The position numbers were made by a program, and so were the translations under genes. A DNA stretch of 64,000 bases from Ignavibacteriota bacterium (GTDB lineage Bacteria; Bacteroidota; Ignavibacteria; SZUA-365): positions 62,001 to 126,000 of the forward strand of contig JACRFB010000072.1 of the NCBI GenBank assembly GCA_016218045.1, written 5' to 3'. Below, one piece after another: positions 1 through 9,015 of the stretch. How positions within the stretch are numbered: position 1 is the stretch's first letter; each line of letters starts with the position of its first letter. The notes below the pieces were generated by a model that made no database searches, was not told where the DNA came from, and saw nothing but the letters and a program-made list of their open reading frames with translations.

Positions 1-173
1 GCACGTTTCGACCGCGAGGGCCGGTTCGGCAACCGACCCTCGCGGCGAAGTGTTTCACGAAGCAGGTACTCGATCTGGGCGTTGACGCTGCGGATGTCGT
101 CGTCGGCCCAGCGGCGCAGACCGTCGTAAATCTCCTTGTCGAGGCGGAGCAATATCTGCTTCTTCTCAGCCAT
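1..173 (-). CDS. Ribbon-helix-helix (Arc-like) DNA-binding protein, 3' end outside window
   Basis: An open frame runs from an ATG at 173 to the window edge (57 complete codons, no stop). The product opens with a short polar stretch, a beta-strand-like QILLRLD segment, then two predicted helices containing RRWADDDIRSVNAQIEYLL, the usual pattern of Arc/CopG ribbon-helix-helix repressors. R-S-V-N-A-Q-I-E sits at the turn between helices, as in the Arc family. Its ATG overlaps the stop of the SPFH gene in TGATG, so the two are probably translationally coupled. A perfect 9-bp inverted repeat (12-20 / 37-45) lies inside this frame and has no T tract, so I do not call it a terminator. Function is inferred from the fold; the target is unknown, though self-regulation of this operon is plausible. 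Confidence 0.75.
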   Translation of the reverse strand, partial: MAEKKQILLRLDKEIYDGLRRWADDDIRSVNAQIEYLLRETLRREGRLPNRPSRSKR

Positions 174-1027
174 CAATACACAGTGCCGGTGTTGATGATC
201 GGTTGTGTCGCCTGTTCCGAAACCAGTGCGACGAGCAGGTTGTTGACCATCGTCGCCTTTTTCTCCTCATCGAGGGCAACGATGTTTTCGGAGCTGAGGC
301 GGTGCAGCGCCATCTCGACCATGCCCACGGCGCCGTCCACGATTTTCTTCCTCGCGCTGATAACCGCCTGCGCCTGCTGGCGGCGCAGCATCGCCTGCGC
401 TATTTCCGGCGCATAGGCGAGATGGCTGATGCGGGCCTCCATCACCTCGACACCCGCCTGCGAGAGCCGGACGTGCAGTTCCTTGCGCAGGGAATCCGCC
501 ACCTCGTCGGGATTGCCGCGCAGTGACACATCACCGGGCTGTTCGTCGCTGTCGTAGAAGTAGTGCATCGCCATAGTTCGAAGGGCGGTTTCGCTCTGTA
601 TCGCGACGAAGTTTTCGTACTTCTCCACATCAAACAGGGCCTTCGCCGAGTCCGTGACGCGCCACACAACAACGGCGGCGATTTCGATCGGATTACCCGC
701 GGCGTCGTTCACTTTCAGGCGCTCGCTGTTGAAATTCCGCACGCGCAGTGACACGTGCTTTTTGATGGCGAAGGGATTGGCCCAGTGAAAGCCGTCGTCG
801 CGTGCCGTGCCGATGTATTTGCCGAAGAACACCAGCACGCGCGCCTCGTTCGGCTGCACGATAAAAAATCCGGGCATGATGAACAATGCCGCCACCCACA
901 GGATTATCGCGAGCGCCACCGACAGGAAAAGCACACTCACCACTCCCGCACCGATCAGCGCAATGAACAACACGACGAACAAAAAGCCGTTCATGCGAAC
1001 TGCGGCGGTTTCAGTAGACTGTTTCAT
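173..1027 (-). CDS. SPFH/band-7 domain membrane protein
   Basis: The 284-residue protein has two hydrophobic segments (about residues 13-36 and 37-56) followed by an SPFH/prohibitin-like domain (about 55-240) with the typical start [14 protein letters not shown] and a Gln/Ala-rich helix ([19 protein letters not shown]) near the end. Such proteins oligomerise at the membrane and scaffold microdomains or proteases. The start is preceded by GGAG at 8-nt spacing. It overlaps the downstream ribbon-helix-helix gene by one base and is divergent from polA. SPFH/Arc-like gene pairs recur in bacteria as far as I recall, but their job is not established. No protease (NfeD or FtsH type) lies next to it here. 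Confidence 0.85.
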   Translation of the reverse strand: MKQSTETAAVRMNGFLFVVLFIALIGAGVVSVLFLSVALAIILWVAALFIMPGFFIVQPNEARVLVFFGKYIGTARDDGFHWANPFAIKKHVSLRVRNFNSERLKVNDAAGNPIEIAAVVVWRVTDSAKALFDVEKYENFVAIQSETALRTMAMHYFYDSDEQPGDVSLRGNPDEVADSLRKELHVRLSQAGVEVMEARISHLAYAPEIAQAMLRRQQAQAVISARKKIVDGAVGMVEMALHRLSSENIVALDEEKKATMVNNLLVALVSEQATQPIINTGTVY

Positions 1028-1040
1028 ACAACTGACTCCA

Positions 1041-1089
1041 GATATGAAAGTGATATTACAATGATATCATACGCGGGAATACTACGCAA
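1041..1089 (-). promoter_or_regulatory. Candidate promoter with phased GATAT operator for the SPFH-RHH operon
   Basis: On the minus strand TTGCGT (1084-1089) and TATCAT (1061-1066) are separated by 17 bp. Overlapping and just downstream of this -10 are three copies of GATAT starting at 1041, 1052 and 1063, spaced exactly 11 bp apart, so they lie on one face of the helix. The same bases form TGATAT-N7-ATATCA (1051-1069) and the 10-bp palindrome ATGATATCAT (1061-1070). The arrangement looks like a repressor site. Binding by the neighbouring ribbon-helix-helix protein is inference. Confidence 0.45.
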
Positions 1090-1194
1090 GTTTCATCCGT
1101 CGCGCAGGATGTGATTCCGGCAGAACATCCCGCGTGTACCGGACTGCGTCCTGTCTTCCCATTCCGTATCTTACCGGATTCACAGGACGATGAT

Positions 1195-3903
1195 ATGGAA
1201 CGTTTCTACCTCATAGATGGCATGGCGATCGCGTACCGCGCGTATTTCGCCTTTATTTCCAGGCCTCTCATCAACTCGAAAGGCATGAACACCAGCGCCG
1301 TTTTCGGCTTCGTAAGCACGCTGGAAAAAATCCTCTCCGAGGAAAAACCCGATCACATCGTCGTCGCGTTCGATACGAAGGAGCCCACGTTTCGGCACGA
1401 ACGCTATGTCGAGTACAAGGCCACGCGCGAGAAGATGCCCGACGACATGGTGGAGCAATTGCCCTTCCTCAAGCGCATCGTGGAGGGATACCGCATTCCT
1501 GTAATCGAGATGCCGGGCTGGGAGGCCGACGACATTATCGGCACACTCGCGAAGCGTGGCGAGCGTGAAGGCCTCGAATGTGTGCTGGTCACGCCCGACA
1601 AGGACTACATGCAGCTTGTCAGCGATACGACGCGCATTCTGCGGCCCGGTAAGACCTCGGACGTCTGGGAGAGCGTGGGCCTTGAGGGTGTACGCGAAAA
1701 GTTCGGTGTGCGCCCCGACCAGGTGATCGATGTGCTCGGATTGATCGGTGACGCTTCCGACAATATCCCCGGCGTCAAGGGCATCGGCGAAAAAACCGCC
1801 ATACCGCTGATTCAGGAGTTCGGATCCATTCCCGCCTTGTACGAAAACATCGACGCCGTGCAGAAGGTGAGTGTGCGCACAAAGCTGCTCGAGCAGCGCG
1901 ACATGGCCTATCTATCACGCGAGCTTGTGACCATCGACGTCGACGCGCCGGTGAATGTGGATCCCCACGAGTTGCGCGCGAAGCCGCGCAATGTCGCTTT
2001 GCTGCGTGAACTCTTCACCGAACTCGAGCTGAAGCGTTTTCTGCTCCGCCTCGACGACACTCCCGAAACCGGAACCGACTCGGAGCCCGCCCCCACTTCC
2101 GCGCTTCGCGCCGCATCCACGGTGCGGCACGAGTACGTCACCGTCGACAGTGCGCAGGCCCTGGCCGCAATGGTACACGAGCTTTCGCGCACGAGCGAAT
2201 TCTGTTTCGACACCGAAACTACGGGTACGAACGCCCTGGCCTGCGACCTGGTGGGGATGTCGTTTTCGGCGATTCCCGGCAAGGCGTGGTATGTCCCGGC
2301 GAACACGGCACTTTCGAGTGCGGATATTGCCGCGGCAGTGGCTCCTCTTTTCGACGGCACGCGCACGGTGATCGGGCACAATCTCAAATTCGATTATCTC
2401 GTCCTCCATCGCGCGGGTGTGACGGCGGAGACACCCATATACGACACGATGATCGCCTCGTATATACTGAGTCCCGACGGCGAACACTCCATGGACGGCC
2501 TCGCGGAACGTATGCTGGGATACACGCCGATTCCGATCTCCGCCTTGATAGGATCCGGAAAAAATCAGAAGTCCATGGCCGACGTGCCGGTGGATGTGGT
2601 TGCGGAATACGCCGCCGAGGATGCGGACATCACACTGCAGCTCGCTCATGCGATGCGCCGCGACATCGCCGCGACAGGCCAGGAGAAGCTGCTCGAGGAT
2701 ATCGAATTCCCGCTGGTGTCGGTGTTGTGCGCGATGGAGGAAGCGGGCATCAAGATCGATACCGATGCCCTGGCCGACATCTCGAAAGAGATGGAGGGAA
2801 TGATAGACGGCGCAACCACACGCATCCACACACACGCGGGCGAGGAGTTCAATATCGGATCGACAAAACAGCTCGGAGTGATTCTGTTCGACAAACTCGG
2901 ACTGCCCGCGGGAAAAAAGACGCAGACCGGGTATTCGACCGACGTTTCGGTGCTCGAGTCGCTTCAGGGCAAACATCCCATCGTCGACGAGATACTGCTG
3001 TACCGCCAGCTTACCAAGCTCAAATCGACCTACGTCGACGCGCTCCCTAAAATGGTCAATCCGCGAACCGGCCGAGTGCACACGTCGTACAATCAGGCGG
3101 TCGCAGCCACAGGCCGGCTCAGCAGCACCGATCCGAATCTGCAGAACATCCCGATACGCACGGAGGCGGGACGCGAGATCCGCCGCGCTTTCATCGCGGA
3201 GGGCGACGACATGCTGCTTCTGTCGGCCGATTATTCACAGATCGAACTGCGGCTTGCGGCGGAGATATCGGGTGACGAGGGGATGTTGGCGGCGTTCGAA
3301 AGCGGTGCCGATATTCACAGCAGCACCGCGATGACATTGTTCAACGTTCCGCCCGAGGAGGTGACGGCCGAGATGCGGCGTGTCGCGAAGACGACCAACT
3401 TCGGCATCCTCTACGGCATCAGCGCCTTCGGCCTCGCGCAGCGGCTCGGCATACCAAACGCCGACGCAAAGGATCTCATCGACGTGTACTTTGAACGCTT
3501 CCCGAAAATCAACGAGTACATCGCGAGCACCATCGGATTCGCGCGCAAGAACGGGTATGTCGAAACGCTCATGGGGCGGCGGCGTTACCTCGCCGACATC
3601 AACAATAAAAACCGCAACGTCAGGATGTTCGCCGAACGGATGGCGATCAACGCTCCCATTCAGGGCACCGCCGCCGATATGATCAAGATCGCGATGATCA
3701 ACATCCAGCGCGACATGAGAGCGAGAAAGCTGCGCTCGCGCATGCTGCTCCAGGTTCATGACGAACTGGTTTTCGAGGCCGCTCTCGAGGAACTCGAGGA
3801 ACTGCAGTCGCTCGTTGCCGCGCGCATGAAGACGGCGATGATGCTTCGCGTTCCGATCGAGGTCGAAGCGGGCACCGGGCGGAACTGGCTGGAAGCGCAC
3901 TAA
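1195..3903 (+). CDS. polA: DNA polymerase I
   Basis: The 902-residue protein carries all three Pol I modules: a 5' nuclease domain (about 1-290), an intact 3'-5' exonuclease domain (F-D-T-E-T-T-G near 338, G-H-N-L-K-F-D near 392, Y-A-A-E-D-A-D near 471) and the family A polymerase domain, with motif A (SADYSQIELR, near 676), motif B (RRVAKTTNFGILYG, near 726) and motif C (QVHDELVFE, near 850). It replaces RNA primers and fills repair gaps. The longer frame begins at 1111, but I chose the ATG at 1195 because it starts MERFYLIDG, the family N-terminus, and has AGGA just upstream. It is the only plus-strand gene in the first 59 kb and converges on engB with a 35-bp gap. Confidence 0.97.
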   Translation: MERFYLIDGMAIAYRAYFAFISRPLINSKGMNTSAVFGFVSTLEKILSEEKPDHIVVAFDTKEPTFRHERYVEYKATREKMPDDMVEQLPFLKRIVEGYRIPVIEMPGWEADDIIGTLAKRGEREGLECVLVTPDKDYMQLVSDTTRILRPGKTSDVWESVGLEGVREKFGVRPDQVIDVLGLIGDASDNIPGVKGIGEKTAIPLIQEFGSIPALYENIDAVQKVSVRTKLLEQRDMAYLSRELVTIDVDAPVNVDPHELRAKPRNVALLRELFTELELKRFLLRLDDTPETGTDSEPAPTSALRAASTVRHEYVTVDSAQALAAMVHELSRTSEFCFDTETTGTNALACDLVGMSFSAIPGKAWYVPANTALSSADIAAAVAPLFDGTRTVIGHNLKFDYLVLHRAGVTAETPIYDTMIASYILSPDGEHSMDGLAERMLGYTPIPISALIGSGKNQKSMADVPVDVVAEYAAEDADITLQLAHAMRRDIAATGQEKLLEDIEFPLVSVLCAMEEAGIKIDTDALADISKEMEGMIDGATTRIHTHAGEEFNIGSTKQLGVILFDKLGLPAGKKTQTGYSTDVSVLESLQGKHPIVDEILLYRQLTKLKSTYVDALPKMVNPRTGRVHTSYNQAVAATGRLSSTDPNLQNIPIRTEAGREIRRAFIAEGDDMLLLSADYSQIELRLAAEISGDEGMLAAFESGADIHSSTAMTLFNVPPEEVTAEMRRVAKTTNFGILYGISAFGLAQRLGIPNADAKDLIDVYFERFPKINEYIASTIGFARKNGYVETLMGRRRYLADINNKNRNVRMFAERMAINAPIQGTAADMIKIAMINIQRDMRARKLRSRMLLQVHDELVFEAALEELEELQSLVAARMKTAMMLRVPIEVEAGTGRNWLEAH

Positions 3904-3938
3904 CGGCGCTGCCGGCGTGTGGTCAGCGCACTCGGCTT

Positions 3939-4544
3939 TTATCGATACCGGGGCGCGCTCGCGGCGGTGAGAATGGTGCGGATCAGCTCCGGTTTTCCGA
4001 TGCCCTTGAGCGCCGAGAAACCGAGCAGCGTTGATCCGCACCCCAACTCGCGGATTGCGGCGAGCAACGTCCGTCCCTGTGTGGCGCGCTGCGATTGATT
4101 CAGCTTGTCGACTTTTGTGAGGACGATCTGCAGCGGCATTTGCTGCGCGACAAACCATGCAATCATGTCCGCATCCGAGGCCTGCAGCGGAAGGCGGGAA
4201 TCGACGAGCTGCAGAACCAGTGCGATGGGCCTCGAGGCGTCGAAGTAGCTGCTGATCAGCGCGCTCCATGCGCTGCGCATCGAGGCGCTCACTTTTGCAT
4301 ACCCGTACCCGGGCAGATCGACAAAACGCATCGTGTTGTCGATGCGGAAGAAGTTGATCAACTGCGTCTTCCCGGGCGTTGCGCTTACCTTTGCGAGTCC
4401 GGCCTTCCCCGTGAGCGCGTTGAGCAGCGACGATTTGCCCACATTCGACCGTCCGACAAACACGATTTCAGGCACGTCGGAGACGGGAAACTGCGTGGCC
4501 TTCGCCGCGCTTGTTTCAAACACAGCCGTCATGGGGATACCCAT
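3939..4544 (-). CDS. engB: Ribosome biogenesis GTPase EngB/YsxC
   Basis: This 201-residue TrmE-Era-EngA-EngB family GTPase shows G1 (GRSNVGKSS), G3 (DLPGYG) and G4 (TKVD), plus a switch region S-A-T-P-G-K-T-Q that is typical of EngB, which helps large-subunit assembly. The next in-frame ATG (codon 5, MTAVFETS) is an equally good start; neither has a strong Shine-Dalgarno. The gene follows the strong terminator of the ribosomal operon, so it either depends on read-through or has a promoter I could not identify in the short gap. Confidence 0.95.
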   Translation of the reverse strand: MGIPMTAVFETSAAKATQFPVSDVPEIVFVGRSNVGKSSLLNALTGKAGLAKVSATPGKTQLINFFRIDNTMRFVDLPGYGYAKVSASMRSAWSALISSYFDASRPIALVLQLVDSRLPLQASDADMIAWFVAQQMPLQIVLTKVDKLNQSQRATQGRTLLAAIRELGCGSTLLGFSALKGIGKPELIRTILTAASAPRYR

Positions 4545-4582
4545 CCGTACTCAACGTGCCACAACATCCGGTTACCTCGCAT

Positions 4583-4620
4583 AAAAACAGGGCCGTGAGC
4601 AAGAAGCTCTACGGCCCTGT
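4583..4620 (-). terminator. Intrinsic terminator of the str-S10-spc-alpha operon
   Basis: In the minus-strand transcript a perfect 10-bp stem (ACAGGGCCGT pairing with ACGGCCCTGT, 4611-4620 and 4587-4596) is followed directly by a run of U. It lies 19 bp after the rplQ stop, where the ribosomal operon should end, and separates it from engB. Confidence 0.9.
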
Positions 4621-4639
4621 GGCATTCACTTTTTTCCAG

Positions 4640-5257
4640 TTATGATTTCGGCTCTTCGGCGGCAGCGTCGGCCTGCGGCTCCTCTGCTTCCGGAGCATCG
4701 GCGACCGGCGCTTCGTCGACAACCGGAACTTCCTCGACGGATGCCGCTGCTGCTGCGGGTGCTGCGGCGGCTGGGCCGTCTTTCTTCTTCTCGTCGACGA
4801 CCTTGCGGCGTGCCTGTGCCTGCTTCGAACGCTCGACGCGCGCCTTGCGCTTCTTCGTGTCCTGCGCCTCGTTGTAGTCGACGAGTTCGATGATCGACAT
4901 CGGTGATCCGTCACCGAGGCGGTTTCCGAGCGGGAGCACGCGGGTGTATCCGCCCGGGCGCTTGCCGACCTTCTCCGCGATTTCGGAGAAAAGGATCTTC
5001 ACCGCGTCTTTGTCGCGAATGAACTGTGCAACAACGCGGCGCGCATGCACATTCACCTCGCCCGACTTCTTCTCCTCGAGAAACGCGTCGCGCGCGCGGG
5101 TGATGATGGGTTCAATGATGCGGCGCGTTTCCTTCGCCTTCGCCGTCGTGGTCGTGATCTTCTTGTGCTTGATCAAGGCCGTGGACAGGGCGGAGAGCAG
5201 CGCGCGGCGATGGCTTGCGGTGCGGTTGAGCTTACGGCCTTCTCTATTATGTCTCAT
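4640..5257 (-). CDS. rplQ: 50S ribosomal protein bL17 with long acidic/Ala-rich tail
   Basis: Residues 1 to about 130 are a normal bL17 (MRHNREGRKLNRTASHRRAL start, TTTTAKAKETRR, GGYTRVL). Residues 130-205 are an added low-complexity tail: first Lys/Arg-rich, then Ala/Pro/Glu/Asp-rich. Bacterial bL17 is usually near 120-130 residues, so the tail accounts for the extra length. Similar tails are common on bL17 in Bacteroidota and relatives. It is the last gene of the alpha operon, 18 bp after rpoA. Confidence 0.97.
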   Translation of the reverse strand: MRHNREGRKLNRTASHRRALLSALSTALIKHKKITTTTAKAKETRRIIEPIITRARDAFLEEKKSGEVNVHARRVVAQFIRDKDAVKILFSEIAEKVGKRPGGYTRVLPLGNRLGDGSPMSIIELVDYNEAQDTKKRKARVERSKQAQARRKVVDEKKKDGPAAAAPAAAAASVEEVPVVDEAPVADAPEAEEPQADAAAEEPKS

Positions 5258-5275
5258 GCGAACGACTCGTTGGAC

Positions 5276-6280
5276 TTATGAAGCGGGTTCTTGAGGTGTA
5301 TAGTCTTTCAGATATTTCTCGACGTCCATCCCGAAGGTGAGGCCATGCTGCTCGACGATTTCGTGCAGTTCCGAGAGCGACTTGCGGCCGAAGTTGCGGA
5401 ACTTCAGCATTTCGGCCTCCTCGCGGCGGACGAGATCGGCAAGCGTCTTGATATTGGCGGCCTTCAGGCAGTTGTGCGAGCGCACCGAAAGTTCCAGTTC
5501 GTCGACCGTCGTGAGGAGGATCTTCCGCACGCGGGAAACTTCGTCGTCTTCCTGCTTGTCGGTATCCTGATCCTTCTTCGAGATGTCGAAGTTGATGAAC
5601 ATCTGCACGTGATCGAGCAGGATCTGCGCCGCCTGGGAAAGCGCGTCCTCGGGTGTGATCGATCCGTCGGTAGAAATTTCAAGCGTGAGCTTGTCGTAAT
5701 CCGTGCTGCCCCCGACGCGTGTCGGTTCGATCACGTAGCGCACATTCTTGATCGGTGTGAAAATCGCATCCACCGGAATGATGCCGATGGTGTGGTCGGG
5801 CAGCTTGTTCTCGTCTGCGGGAACATAGCCGCGGCCCCGGCCGATGCGAATTTCAAAGTCGAATTTTGCCTCGCTCCCGAGTGTGCAGATATACTGCTCG
5901 GGGTTGAGGATCTCGAACTCCGGCGATGCCGCCTGAATGTCGGCCGCAGTAAACGTGTGCGGGCCGCGGAGCGAGATGGTGATTTTGTTGGCCTTCGGAT
6001 TGATCGGCTTGAGACGGATTTCCTTCAGGTTCAACACGATCTCGGTGACATCTTCCACGACTCCGTGAATCGTGGAAAACTCGTGCATGACGCCGTCAAT
6101 CCGGACGGCGACAATCGCCGACCCGGTCAACGATGAAAGAAGAACCCTGCGGAACGAATTCCCGATCGTTACACCGTAGCCCTTCTCGAGGGGCTGGATG
6201 ACGAAACGTCCGAACGTGGTGGAGTAACTCGCGTCGTCCAGGACGATGCCGTCCGGCATCTGAATCGTGGTCATGGTCAT
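5276..6280 (-). CDS. rpoA: RNA polymerase alpha subunit
   Basis: The 334-residue protein has the N-terminal dimerisation/assembly domain (G-Y-G-V-T-I-G-N-S-F-R-R-V-L-L-S-S-L) and the C-terminal DNA- and activator-binding domain (NCLKAANIKTLADLV, FGRKSLSEL). It nucleates assembly of the beta and beta' subunits encoded by rpoB and rpoC upstream in this window. The place between rpsD and rplQ is canonical. An acidic linker (KKDQDTDKQEDDE) separates the two domains. Confidence 0.98.
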   Translation of the reverse strand: MTMTTIQMPDGIVLDDASYSTTFGRFVIQPLEKGYGVTIGNSFRRVLLSSLTGSAIVAVRIDGVMHEFSTIHGVVEDVTEIVLNLKEIRLKPINPKANKITISLRGPHTFTAADIQAASPEFEILNPEQYICTLGSEAKFDFEIRIGRGRGYVPADENKLPDHTIGIIPVDAIFTPIKNVRYVIEPTRVGGSTDYDKLTLEISTDGSITPEDALSQAAQILLDHVQMFINFDISKKDQDTDKQEDDEVSRVRKILLTTVDELELSVRSHNCLKAANIKTLADLVRREEAEMLKFRNFGRKSLSELHEIVEQHGLTFGMDVEKYLKDYTPQEPAS

Positions 6281-6349
6281 TGGTGGATGAATCTCCTGGT
6301 GGGTTCTGCGTGATTCGACATTCTCACCCGCGTGCGCGGTCGACGCCGG

Positions 6350-6979
6350 TTACTTCGAGTACAATTCGACGATGAGCTGCTCGTTGGCCTGCAGCGGAAT
6401 GTCGGCGCGTTCCGGAACGTTCAGGAACGTGCCGCTCAGGTTGGCTTTGTCGAGACTCAACCACGGGAGCATCTGCGTGTCGCGCACGCGCTTCATGGAG
6501 TCGTGAATCATCTCCATGCTCTTGCTGCTCGCGACAACCTGGATCACATCGCCCGGGGAAAGCAGGAACGACGGGATATTGACCGAACGCGAATTCACAA
6601 CAAAATGGCGGTGAAGGATGAGCTGGCGCGCCGACTTGCGCGACGGTGCAAGGCCGAGGCGATAGACGGTATTGTCGAGCCGCCGTTCAAGCATTTTGAC
6701 GAGGTTGGAACCCGTCATGCCTTTCTGGCGCGACGCCTTCTCGAAATACAGACGGAACTGTCGCTCATTCAGCCCGTACGTTTTCCGCACTTTCTGCTTT
6801 TCGCGCAACTGAACTCCGTATTCGGAGATCTTGGTGCGCCGCGACTGTCCGTGCTGTCCCGGAGGATAATTACGCTTCTCCAGCGGACATTTTGCGGACA
6901 GGCACTTCGTGCCCTTTAAAAACAGCTTCTGCCGTTCACGGCGGCACAGCTTGCAACTCGCGTCATGGTATCGTGCCAT
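6350..6979 (-). CDS. rpsD: 30S ribosomal protein uS4, zinc-binding form
   Basis: The 209-residue protein keeps the four N-terminal cysteines of the zinc-binding form (C-x2-C near 9-12, then K-C-L-S-A-K-C) and the S4 RNA-binding domain (LERRLDNTVYRLG, ARQLILHRHFVVN). It is a primary 16S rRNA binder and assembly initiator. It lies between rpsK and rpoA as in the standard alpha operon, where S4 is the translational repressor in E. coli; whether that holds here cannot be seen. Confidence 0.97.
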   Translation of the reverse strand: MARYHDASCKLCRRERQKLFLKGTKCLSAKCPLEKRNYPPGQHGQSRRTKISEYGVQLREKQKVRKTYGLNERQFRLYFEKASRQKGMTGSNLVKMLERRLDNTVYRLGLAPSRKSARQLILHRHFVVNSRSVNIPSFLLSPGDVIQVVASSKSMEMIHDSMKRVRDTQMLPWLSLDKANLSGTFLNVPERADIPLQANEQLIVELYSK

Positions 6980-7007
6980 GCAGTCTCTACTCCTAGATCT
7001 TCAGATG

Positions 7008-7394
7008 TTACACTCTTCTGCGCTTCGGCGGGCGGCAGCCGTTATGCGGTATCGGCGTGACGTCGCGGATCGCCATGATTTCCAGACCCGAGGTCTGAAG
7101 TGAACGGATCGCCGCTTCACGGCCGGATCCCGGCCCCTTCACGAACACTTCCACCTTCCGCAATCCGAGGTCGTAGGCCTCTTTTGCGGCGGCTTCGGCC
7201 GACACCTGCGCTGCGAACGGCGTGTTCTTGCGCGAGCCCTTGAATCCCTGTTTCCCTGCGGAGGACCAGGAAATCGTATTGCCATACACATCGGTCAGCG
7301 TGACAAGCACGTTGTTGAACGTCGCCTTGATATACACGCGGCCGGTGGTATCGACCTGGATTTTCTTTTTTGTTTTACGTACAGATTTAGCCAC
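7008..7394 (-). CDS. rpsK: 30S ribosomal protein uS11
   Basis: The 128-residue protein contains the S11 signatures [37 protein letters not shown] and the basic C-terminus [13 protein letters not shown]. It forms part of the 30S platform near the mRNA exit. It follows rpsM after a 57-bp gap and precedes rpsD, the usual alpha operon order. Confidence 0.97.
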   Translation of the reverse strand: MAKSVRKTKKKIQVDTTGRVYIKATFNNVLVTLTDVYGNTISWSSAGKQGFKGSRKNTPFAAQVSAEAAAKEAYDLGLRKVEVFVKGPGSGREAAIRSLQTSGLEIMAIRDVTPIPHNGCRPPKRRRV

Positions 7395-7451
7395 GACAGC
7401 TCCTGTTGGTATCCTTCATTGCGTCTATGATCCGTTCTTCGCGGCGCGGGA

Positions 7452-7832
7452 CTACTTCTTCGCCGCGGCTTTCTTCTTGCCGGCGACCGTCTTCCTGCGG
7501 CCCTTGCGCGTGCGGGAATTCGTGCGCGTCCGCTGTCCGCGAACGGGCAGACCACGGCGATGGCGCAATCCGCGATAACAACCGATGTCCATCAAACGCT
7601 TGATGTTCATCTGCTGCTCGCTGCGCGCTGCGCCCTCCACCTTCATCGCGGTGATGATGTTTCGGATGGCGCTCACTTCATCGTCGGTGAGAGAGTCCAC
7701 CTTCTTGTCGAGAGGAACCTTCACCTCAGTGAGAATCTTCTCCGCTGTCGACCGCCCGATGCCATAGATGTAGGTCAAGCCGATTACGGCATGTTTGTTC
7801 TTCGGTAAGTCGACTCCTGCAATACGTGCCAC
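7452..7832 (-). CDS. rpsM: 30S ribosomal protein uS13
   Basis: The 126-residue protein has the S13 start [13 protein letters not shown], the helix-two-turn-helix segment ([17 protein letters not shown]) and the C-terminal [20 protein letters not shown] motif that reaches into the decoding region and bridges to uL5. The tail is Lys/Arg/Ala-rich. It follows rpmJ in the usual order. Confidence 0.97.
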   Translation of the reverse strand: MARIAGVDLPKNKHAVIGLTYIYGIGRSTAEKILTEVKVPLDKKVDSLTDDEVSAIRNIITAMKVEGAARSEQQMNIKRLMDIGCYRGLRHRRGLPVRGQRTRTNSRTRKGRRKTVAGKKKAAAKK

Positions 7833-7864
7833 GCGTCACTCCTTCTAGAATCTCGGTAAACGGA

Positions 7865-7978
7865 TTATCCTTGCCGTTGCTTGTGTTTGGGGTTTTCGCA
7901 AATCACGCGCACGACACCCTGCCGGCGGATGATTTTGCATTTGTCGCAGATTTTGCGGACGGAGGAACGAACTTTCAT
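7865..7978 (-). CDS. rpmJ: 50S ribosomal protein bL36
   Basis: A 37-codon frame reads [20 protein letters not shown] and continues to a [11 protein letters not shown] end. The C-x2-C...C...H zinc ligands mark it as the zinc-binding (C+) form. It lies between infA and rpsM, exactly where bL36 is expected. It is below the length cut-off of most gene finders, so it is easily missed. Confidence 0.97.
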   Translation of the reverse strand: MKVRSSVRKICDKCKIIRRQGVVRVICENPKHKQRQG

Positions 7979-7996
7979 AACGTCTCCAGCTGCTTC

Positions 7997-8215
7997 CTAT
8001 TTGTACCTGTACGTGATTCTGCCTTTGGATAAATCGTACGGCGATAGTTCCACCGTCACTTTGTCGCCCTGAAGGATGCGGATGAAATTCATGCGCATCT
8101 TGCCCGACACATGCGCGAGCACTTCATGCCCGTTGTCGAGCCGCACCTTGAACATGGCGTTCGGGAGCGTGTCGATGATGACGCCGTCGACGGTGATGTG
8201 TCCCTGCTTAGCCAT
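7997..8215 (-). CDS. infA: Translation initiation factor IF-1
   Basis: This 72-residue single OB-fold protein has the IF-1 signatures [30 protein letters not shown] and [18 protein letters not shown]. It binds the 30S A site during initiation. Its start overlaps the end of map by 8 bp, so the two are likely translationally coupled. The order secY-map-infA-rpmJ without adk between secY and map departs from the Firmicutes arrangement. Confidence 0.98.
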   Translation of the reverse strand: MAKQGHITVDGVIIDTLPNAMFKVRLDNGHEVLAHVSGKMRMNFIRILQGDKVTVELSPYDLSKGRITYRYK

Positions 8216-8993
8216 TGTCTCTCGTAAAATGATCCGTGAGCGTCACCGCACCGTTGTCGGTGATGAGCACGGTATGTTCGAAATGCGCCGAGGCGGAGGC
8301 ATCACGTGTGAGCACCGTCCATCCGTTCGACGCGATCCGCACCTGATAGCCGCCGTAATTCACCATCGGTTCGATGGCCAGCGTCATGCCGGGCTGCAAT
8401 TCGGGTCCGGTTCCCGCGCGGCCGAAATTCGGCACGGGCGGATCTTCGTGAAGATTCTTGCCTATGCCGTGGCCCACGAGGTCGCGCACCACCGAGAACC
8501 CGTTCTCCTCGACATGCGCCTGTACCGCCGCCGAAACGTCGCCGAGACGCTTGCCCGGGGCCGCGCATTCAATGCCGCGGAACAGCGACTCGCGTGTCAC
8601 CGCAAGCAGGCGCTCCTTCTCGGGCGTGCCCTTGCCGACGATCACGGTCATGGCGCCATCGCCGTACCAGCCGTTCTTCTCCACGCCCACATCGATCGAA
8701 ACCATCTCGCCGTCCTGAATCACGCGCTCCCCGGGGATTCCATGCACGACTTCATCATCGATTGAGACGCACAGAGTGGACGGGAAAGCGGAGACCGAAC
8801 GGGACGGCGCGGGATACCCCTTGAATGCCGGACGCCCGCCATTTGCGCGGATAAAGTCCTCGGCCATCGCATCCAGATCCGACAAACGCGCGCCCGCCTT
8901 GCAAAGCGGGGCAAGGAGGCGGTGCACATCCGAGACGATGCGGCAGCTCTCGCGCATGAGGTCGATTTCTTTCTGGTTCTTGCGATGAATCAT
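8208..8993 (-). CDS. map: Methionine aminopeptidase, type I
   Basis: The 261-residue protein removes the N-terminal Met from nascent proteins. All five metal ligands of the pita-bread fold are visible: two Asp in [15 protein letters not shown], His in V-G-H-G-I-G, Glu in A-I-E-P-M and Glu in H-F-E-H-T-V-L. The length fits type Ia. It starts 22 bp after secY and overlaps infA, linking Met removal to the translation/secretion operon as in many bacteria. Confidence 0.97.
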   Translation of the reverse strand: MIHRKNQKEIDLMRESCRIVSDVHRLLAPLCKAGARLSDLDAMAEDFIRANGGRPAFKGYPAPSRSVSAFPSTLCVSIDDEVVHGIPGERVIQDGEMVSIDVGVEKNGWYGDGAMTVIVGKGTPEKERLLAVTRESLFRGIECAAPGKRLGDVSAAVQAHVEENGFSVVRDLVGHGIGKNLHEDPPVPNFGRAGTGPELQPGMTLAIEPMVNYGGYQVRIASNGWTVLTRDASASAHFEHTVLITDNGAVTLTDHFTRDNG

Positions 8994-9015
8994 GTGGATG
9001 TAGTAACCGGATAGC

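Noticed and set aside
12-45. Intrinsic terminator from the 9-bp inverted repeat
   Set aside because: It has no T tract on either side and lies inside the open reading frame of the ribbon-helix-helix gene.
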